Shown piece by piece: positions 5,946-8,483 of a DNA stretch of 8,483 nt. The notes under the pieces were generated by a model that did not search any database, had not been told where the DNA came from, and worked only from the letters and a program-made list of their open reading frames with translations. Each line of letters starts with the position of its first letter. Positions within the stretch are counted from its first letter, which is position 1. Location: positions 1-8,483 of the forward strand of contig CAMJHX010000049.1 of NCBI GenBank assembly GCA_946405655.1, written 5' to 3'. The translations under genes and the position numbers were made by a program. Source of the stretch: an uncultured Clostridia bacterium. Lineage in GTDB: Bacteria > Bacillota > Clostridia > Oscillospirales > Oscillospiraceae.

Positions 5946-6371
5946 ATGGTTTGGTTCTGGCTTTTATTCTCTGCTTTGCTGTTCATTCTTGTGCTGGCAA
6001 GCTGGATTCCAATTTGGCGAAGAAACAGCCGCGTAGAAAACGGCGTTGTCAATCATGATGCGATGATGACGCGGTTTATATGGCGTGTGCGGCTGGCCCC
6101 GTCTGAGATCATCCCGGCGCTTACGAAAGAGAATGTGCAGGATGCGCTCAGATGTTCGCTCGAACCGGACGGACAGACGCTGAGAATGTCGCTGGGGCAC
6201 AGCGAGGATGTGTACTACCGTTTTACCATCGATCAGCACAGCGGCTTCAGCGTTCTGCGTCTGGAGCAGACGCCGGTGTTTTTAGCGCATGGAATGCAGA
6301 AAACCATGCTCAATCCTTATGTCATAGTAAAGCTCGGTGCAGAACCGCTGCCATATCATGATTGGTCATAA
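5946..6371 (+). CDS. Unrecognised 141-aa protein with one N-terminal membrane segment
   Basis: Residues 2-24 (tryptophan/leucine-rich, ending before WRRN) form one transmembrane helix with positive residues just after it, predicting a cytoplasmic C-terminal part of about 115 residues. That part looks beta-rich (FIWRVRLAPSEI, QTLRMSLG, VYYRFTIDQHSGFSVLRLEQTP) and ends NPYVIVKLGAEPLPY. I know no named family for it. AGGAGG is 11 nt before the ATG, a rather long spacing, and there is no alternative start nearby. It starts 26 bp after the DUF3267 gene, so cotranscription is likely. Codon use is visibly less GC-biased (TTT, TTA, CTT, ATT) than that of the upstream genes. Confidence 0.75.
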   Translation: MVWFWLLFSALLFILVLASWIPIWRRNSRVENGVVNHDAMMTRFIWRVRLAPSEIIPALTKENVQDALRCSLEPDGQTLRMSLGHSEDVYYRFTIDQHSGFSVLRLEQTPVFLAHGMQKTMLNPYVIVKLGAEPLPYHDWS

Positions 6372-6390
6372 TGGCGCAGGAAAGCACAAT

Positions 6391-6424
6391 GTAGGGGAGG
6401 GGCTTGCCCCTCCCGCGCAGGACA
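6391..6424 (+). repeat. GTAG-headed REP-like palindrome, copy 1 (with tail)
   Basis: GTAG (6391-6394) is followed at once by an 8-bp stem GGGAGGGG (6395-6402), a CTTG loop and CCCCTCCC (6407-6414), then the tail GCGCAGGACA. It lies 19 bp after the stop of the upstream gene. The tail's first eight bases, GCGCAGGA, also occur at 6374-6381, on the other side of the element. Between it and the next gene (6425-6483) no promoter could be supported. Confidence 0.8.
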
Positions 6425-6498
6425 AGGTAAATCAATAGCCTGCGTGCGGCGCATTCGATCGCGTCCAATTGGAATTTGAACAGAAAGGAGAGAGGAAG

Positions 6499-7029
6499 AT
6501 GTGTTTCTGGAACCGATATGATCGGCTGTTTCTGCGCCGTTTGCTGAAAGAGTCCCTGCTGATCTGCGCAATCCCGGCGGTTCCGCTGATCATCGTGTCT
6601 CTCTTCTGGGATAACGATCCATACGATCTGCTGGTCAGCGTTTTGGTGTTTGTGATTCCGGAGTCAGCCATTCTGATCATCTGGTTTCTGAGCCTGCCTC
6701 TTCGGGAGCACCGACTTTTGAAAGCGCAGGCGGAGCTGGGACTGATCTTTCCAAATGCGCCGATGGAGCGCCTCGCACATGAGCCGACCTATTTTGCCGA
6801 CCCGGATTGGATCGTCCTTGCGGGCAAGGTCATATTCCACCGGAGCTTCCTTCGATCCGTCACCGTTCGAAGAACGAGCACAAAGATCGGCGGGGGGAAC
6901 TATCAATACACCGTCGTGTTTCTGTGCGAGAGCGGAGAATCCTGCCGTGTGAAAGTATACTGCAGTTCGGCTGCCGAGGCGGTTCGCAAATGGTATCGTC
7001 AAGGCGGCGGAAAGGGAATAGAAGTATGA
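6499..7029 (+). CDS. Unrecognised 176-aa protein with two membrane helices
   Basis: The product has a short cytoplasmic head (CFWNRYDRLFLRRLLKE), two hydrophobic segments at about 18-37 and 44-67, and a soluble C-terminal domain of some 105 residues that looks beta-rich, resembling membrane-tethered PH/YcxB-like layouts in shape only (WIVLAGKVIFHRSFLRSVTV, 104-123; NYQYTVVFLCESGESCRVKVY, 134-154). No family is assigned. An in-frame ATG at 6469 lacks a Shine-Dalgarno, whereas ATG 6499 has AAAGGAG 8 nt upstream. The stop overlaps the next ATG (ATGA), implying translational coupling with the following gene. Confidence 0.76.
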   Translation: MCFWNRYDRLFLRRLLKESLLICAIPAVPLIIVSLFWDNDPYDLLVSVLVFVIPESAILIIWFLSLPLREHRLLKAQAELGLIFPNAPMERLAHEPTYFADPDWIVLAGKVIFHRSFLRSVTVRRTSTKIGGGNYQYTVVFLCESGESCRVKVYCSSAAEAVRKWYRQGGGKGIEV

Positions 7030-7328
7030 AAAAAGTGATCCTATCCGCAGACGGCGACAGCTGCGTTTATGAAGTTCCGAATGCTGTTGCCGATGATTTG
7101 GAACGGTACTGTTTGTATTTCTGTACGGAATGGATCCGCAGCGAGCCGCAGACAAGAAAATACAGAATCCACGGCGTGGTCTGCTATGATCAGGATGATT
7201 TCATCGACTATCTGAATCAGTATGTATTCCCGAACGAACCGTCTCGACTGATCGAAAACCTCGGCTGGACCAATTTCGGCCAGAATCTCCCGGAAGCATA
7301 CCGGGCAACGCCGTATTTCAATTTCTGA
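7026..7328 (+). CDS. Unrecognised 100-aa soluble protein
   Basis: The product starts MKKVILSADGDSC and has no membrane segment. It is rich in aromatic and acidic residues; the blocks RYCLYFCTEWI (27-37), CYDQDDFIDYLNQYVFP (53-69) and LIENLGW (75-81), with the end YRATPYFNF, look like a conserved cytoplasmic family I recall seeing in Firmicutes without a function. Cysteines lie at 12, 29, 33 and 53. The ATG overlaps the previous stop by 4 bases (ATGA), and AAGGGA precedes it, so this start is preferred over a longer reading from 6807. A REP-like repeat begins 2 bp after the stop; there is no T-rich intrinsic terminator until 7713. Confidence 0.76.
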   Translation: MKKVILSADGDSCVYEVPNAVADDLERYCLYFCTEWIRSEPQTRKYRIHGVVCYDQDDFIDYLNQYVFPNEPSRLIENLGWTNFGQNLPEAYRATPYFNF

Positions 7329-7330
7329 CT

Positions 7331-7365
7331 GTAGGGGGAGGGGCTTGCCTCTCCCGCGCAGGACA
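7331..7365 (+). repeat. GTAG-headed REP-like palindrome, copy 2 (with tail)
   Basis: GTAG (7331-7334), one extra G, stem GGGAGGGG (7336-7343), CTTG loop, CCTCTCCC (7348-7355), then GCGCAGGACA. The sixth stem pair is a G-T wobble. It is the closest relative of copy 1 in stem, loop and tail, and begins 2 bp after the stop of the 100-aa gene. Confidence 0.8.
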
Positions 7366-7417
7366 GGGGAAAGATCCATGCCAGACTTCGGCGCAACCGT
7401 AGCGCTCCCGGTTCGCT

Positions 7418-7440
7418 GTAGGGGCGACCTGTGGTCGCCC
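7418..7440 (+). repeat. GTAG-headed REP-like palindrome, copy 3 (GCGACC stem type)
   Basis: GTAG (7418-7421), stem GGGCGACC (7422-7429), TGT loop, GGTCGCCC (7433-7440). All eight pairs are Watson-Crick. No tail follows; instead a small CGAAG-ATG-CTTCG hairpin lies at 7443-7455. It matches copy 6, on the opposite strand, at 22 of 23 positions. Confidence 0.78.
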
Positions 7441-7470
7441 GCCGAAGATGCTTCGCACAAAAAGAGAACC

Positions 7471-7494
7471 GTAGGGCGGTGGCTTGCCGCCGCC
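7471..7494 (+). repeat. GTAG-headed REP-like palindrome, copy 4 (GGCGG stem type)
   Basis: GTAG (7471-7474), stem GGCGGTGG (7475-7482), CTTG loop, CCGCCGCC (7487-7494), with a T-G wobble at the sixth pair. It shares the first 12 bases, CCGTAGGGCGGT, with copy 5 on the other strand. No tail is present. Confidence 0.76.
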
Positions 7495-7514
7495 AAATCT
7501 GCAGAAATGGTGAT

Positions 7515-7538
7515 GGCGGCCCCAAGGGACCGCCCTAC
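7515..7538 (-). repeat. GTAG-headed REP-like palindrome, copy 5 (inverted, GGCGG stem type)
   Basis: Read on the minus strand: GTAG (7538-7535), stem GGCGGTCC, CTTG loop, GGGCCGCC. Compared with copy 4 the two loop-proximal pairs are swapped (GG/CC to CC/GG), which keeps the stem intact. The sixth pair is a T-G wobble on the GTAG strand only. Confidence 0.74.
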
Positions 7539-7590
7539 GGCATGTTTGAAATACAAGCGGATTCGCCGACAATAAATCATCATCCAAAAC

Positions 7591-7624
7591 TGTCCTGCGC
7601 GGGGCGACCACAGGTCGCTCCTAC
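7591..7624 (-). repeat. GTAG-headed REP-like palindrome, copy 6 (inverted, GCGACC type with tail)
   Basis: Read on the minus strand: GTAG (7624-7621), stem GAGCGACC, TGT loop, GGTCGCCC, then the tail CGCGCAGGACA (7601-7591), identical to the tails of copies 1 and 2. The second stem pair is an A-C mismatch, so this copy is slightly decayed. Confidence 0.78.
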
Positions 7625-7654
7625 AGGTTTCTATTTGTGCGGAGCACACCTTCA

Positions 7655-7710
7655 TCTCCACTCTCCACTCTCAACTCTCCGCTCTCAACTCTCCACGTTC
7701 CACTCTAAAT
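7655..7710. repeat. Degenerate heptamer tandem repeat (TCTCCAC, about 8 units)
   Basis: Successive 7-mers read TCTCCAC, TCTCCAC, TCTCAAC, TCTCCGC, TCTCAAC, TCTCCAC, GTTCCAC and a decayed TCTAAAT. The plus strand here is C/T-rich with only two G. It lies between the palindrome array and the terminator at 7713 and is non-coding on both strands. A C-rich, G-poor plus-strand RNA could act as a Rho loading site. Confidence 0.8.
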
Positions 7711-7712
7711 AA

Positions 7713-7743
7713 AAAACCAGCACACCCTCGGTGTGCTGGTTTT
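7713..7743 (-). terminator. Bidirectional terminator downstream of glutamate dehydrogenase
   Basis: A 14-bp perfect stem (AAAACCAGCACACC at 7713-7726 with 7730-7743) closes a CTC loop. On the minus strand it is followed by further T bases (TTATTTAGA), fitting the end of the gdhA transcript, whose stop codon is 23 bp away. On the plus strand TTTTGCTG follows, so it may also catch transcripts from the small-protein genes. Confidence 0.9.
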
Positions 7744-7766
7744 GCTGTTGGTTGTTCCATTCGGGA

Positions 7767-8483
7767 TTACACAATACCCTGTGCCATCATGGCCTCGGCG
7801 ACCTTCAGGAAGCCGGCGACGTTCGCGCCGAGCATCAGGTTGCCGGGCTGGCCGCACTCGACGGAGGCGTCGTAGCAGGCCTTGAAGATTTCCTTCATGA
7901 TGCCGTGCAGCTTCTCGTCGACCTCTTCGAAGCTCCAGCTCATGCGGATGGAGTTCTGGCTCATCTCGAGACCGGAGGTGGCGACGCCGCCCGCGTTGGA
8001 GGCCTTGCCGGGGCTGTAGAGCAGACCGTTCTTCATCACGATCTCAATCGCCTCGGGGGTCAGAGGCATGTTCGCGCCCTCGAACACGGCCATGCAGCCG
8101 TTGTCGACCAGAGCCTGGGCGCCGGCGGCGTCCATCTCGTTCTGGCTCGCGCAGGGATGCGCGATGTCGCACTTGACGTTCCAGATGTTCTTGCAGCCCT
8201 CGTGATACTCGGAGCCGGGAACCTCCTGCGCGTAAACGCTGATGCGGGCGCGGCGCTTCTGCTTGATGTCAAACAGCACGTCCAGATTGATGCCGTTGGG
8301 ATCGTAGATATAACCCTGGGAGTCGGACATGGCAACGACCTTGCCGCCGAACTGGGTGACCTTCTGCGCGCAGTACTGAGCGACGTTGCCGGAGCCGGAG
8401 ACGACGACGGTCTTGCCCTCGTAGCTGTCGTTCTTCAGGTGCTTGAGCGCCTCGACGCTGTAGTAGCAGACGCCGTAGCCGGT
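7767..8483 (-). CDS. gdhA: Glutamate dehydrogenase, C-terminal part (5' end outside the window)
   Basis: The enzyme interconverts 2-oxoglutarate plus ammonia and glutamate with NAD(P)H; it is a cytoplasmic hexamer. The frame is open to the window edge, giving the last 238 residues of a protein usually about 445 long. It begins TGYGVCYYSVEALK, followed by the Rossmann dinucleotide loop VVVSGSGNVAQY (26-37 of the fragment), then SDSQGYIYDPNGI, EGANMP (135-140) and PGKASNAGGVATSGLEMSQNS from 158. These are typical of the small hexameric bacterial GdhA class; whether NADP or NAD is preferred cannot be settled from this part. Codons are strongly biased, fitting a highly expressed housekeeping enzyme. 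It ends with a dedicated terminator at 7713-7743. An internal Met at 8330 is not the start: the conserved Rossmann segment lies upstream of it. Confidence 0.97.
   Translation of the reverse strand, partial: TGYGVCYYSVEALKHLKNDSYEGKTVVVSGSGNVAQYCAQKVTQFGGKVVAMSDSQGYIYDPNGINLDVLFDIKQKRRARISVYAQEVPGSEYHEGCKNIWNVKCDIAHPCASQNEMDAAGAQALVDNGCMAVFEGANMPLTPEAIEIVMKNGLLYSPGKASNAGGVATSGLEMSQNSIRMSWSFEEVDEKLHGIMKEIFKACYDASVECGQPGNLMLGANVAGFLKVAEAMMAQGIV

Larger units (their letters stand above)
7329..7626. repeat. Mosaic array of five GTAG palindromes in + + + - - order
   Basis: Copies 2 to 6 fill most of this gene-free stretch. The order places copy 3 opposite copy 6 and copy 4 opposite copy 5, giving a nested inverted arrangement over 7418-7624. 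This resembles the mosaic elements (BIMEs) built from REP units in enterobacteria. The spacer sequences between units (for example 7366-7415 and 7541-7590) show no gene, promoter or obvious symmetry. Confidence 0.7.

Noticed and set aside
6469..6498. An upstream ATG adding ten residues to the two-helix protein
   Set aside because: No Shine-Dalgarno precedes it, while the ATG at 6499 has AAAGGAG at ideal spacing.
7329..7626. CRISPR array or riboswitch reading of the hairpin-rich stretch
   Set aside because: Units differ in stem sequence and orientation, spacers are uneven, and the fixed parts are GTAG, loop and tail, which fits REP-like elements instead.
7345..7712. Open frames of 76 to 206 codons across the repeat region on both strands
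   Set aside because: They run through palindromes and tandem repeats, lack ribosome binding sites and have no coherent protein character.

Overview
The window looks like chromosomal DNA of a GC-rich, gut-type Clostridia (Firmicutes; an Oscillospiraceae-like genome is my inference). The grounds are strong AAGGAG-type Shine-Dalgarno sites, consensus sigma-A promoters in AT-rich gaps, a NiaR-type niacin repressor, a hexameric-type glutamate dehydrogenase, a DUF3267 zincin and a family of GTAG-headed palindromic intergenic repeats. No phage, CRISPR, IS, tRNA or rRNA feature was found.

Layout. (1) 1-115: the last 24 codons of an unrecognised plus-strand gene and a strong, probably bidirectional terminator. 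(2) 116-2143, minus strand: a two-gene niacin-salvage operon, pncB (nicotinate phosphoribosyltransferase) then niaR (3H-domain niacin-responsive repressor), 3 bp apart, read from a clear promoter whose -35/-10 spacer holds a perfect 6-1-6 inverted repeat that could be the operator. (3) 2168-2680, minus strand: a monocistronic GtrA-family membrane protein with its own consensus promoter and terminator. (4) 2700-5317, plus strand: an AT-rich control region with two related 16-bp imperfect palindromes, a near-perfect promoter, a 64-aa small hydrophobic-headed protein and a 690-aa flavin/Fe-S old-yellow-enzyme-type reductase (BaiH / dienoyl-CoA reductase class), closed by a near-ideal terminator. 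(5) 5332-7328, plus strand: a DUF3267 integral-membrane zincin followed by three unrecognised small proteins (two membrane-anchored, one soluble), with a GTAG palindrome between the second and third. (6) 7329-7766: no gene; five more GTAG-headed hairpins arranged + + + - -, a heptamer tandem repeat and a bidirectional terminator. (7) 7767-8483, minus strand: the C-terminal part of glutamate dehydrogenase, running off the window.

How it works together. NiaR next to PncB is a self-consistent salvage module: the repressor senses niacin and probably controls its own operon. The small protein and the reductase form one well-promoted unit with strongly biased codons, suggesting abundant expression; the reductase substrate cannot be told from sequence. 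The most unusual structure is the repeat family: six units with a GTAG head directly (once with one extra G) before an 8-bp stem, a CTTG or TGT loop and, in three copies, an 11-bp tail. Stem sequences differ between copies by compensatory change. That is the organisation of REP elements mobilised by RAYT (TnpA-REP) enzymes, but no such enzyme is in this window.
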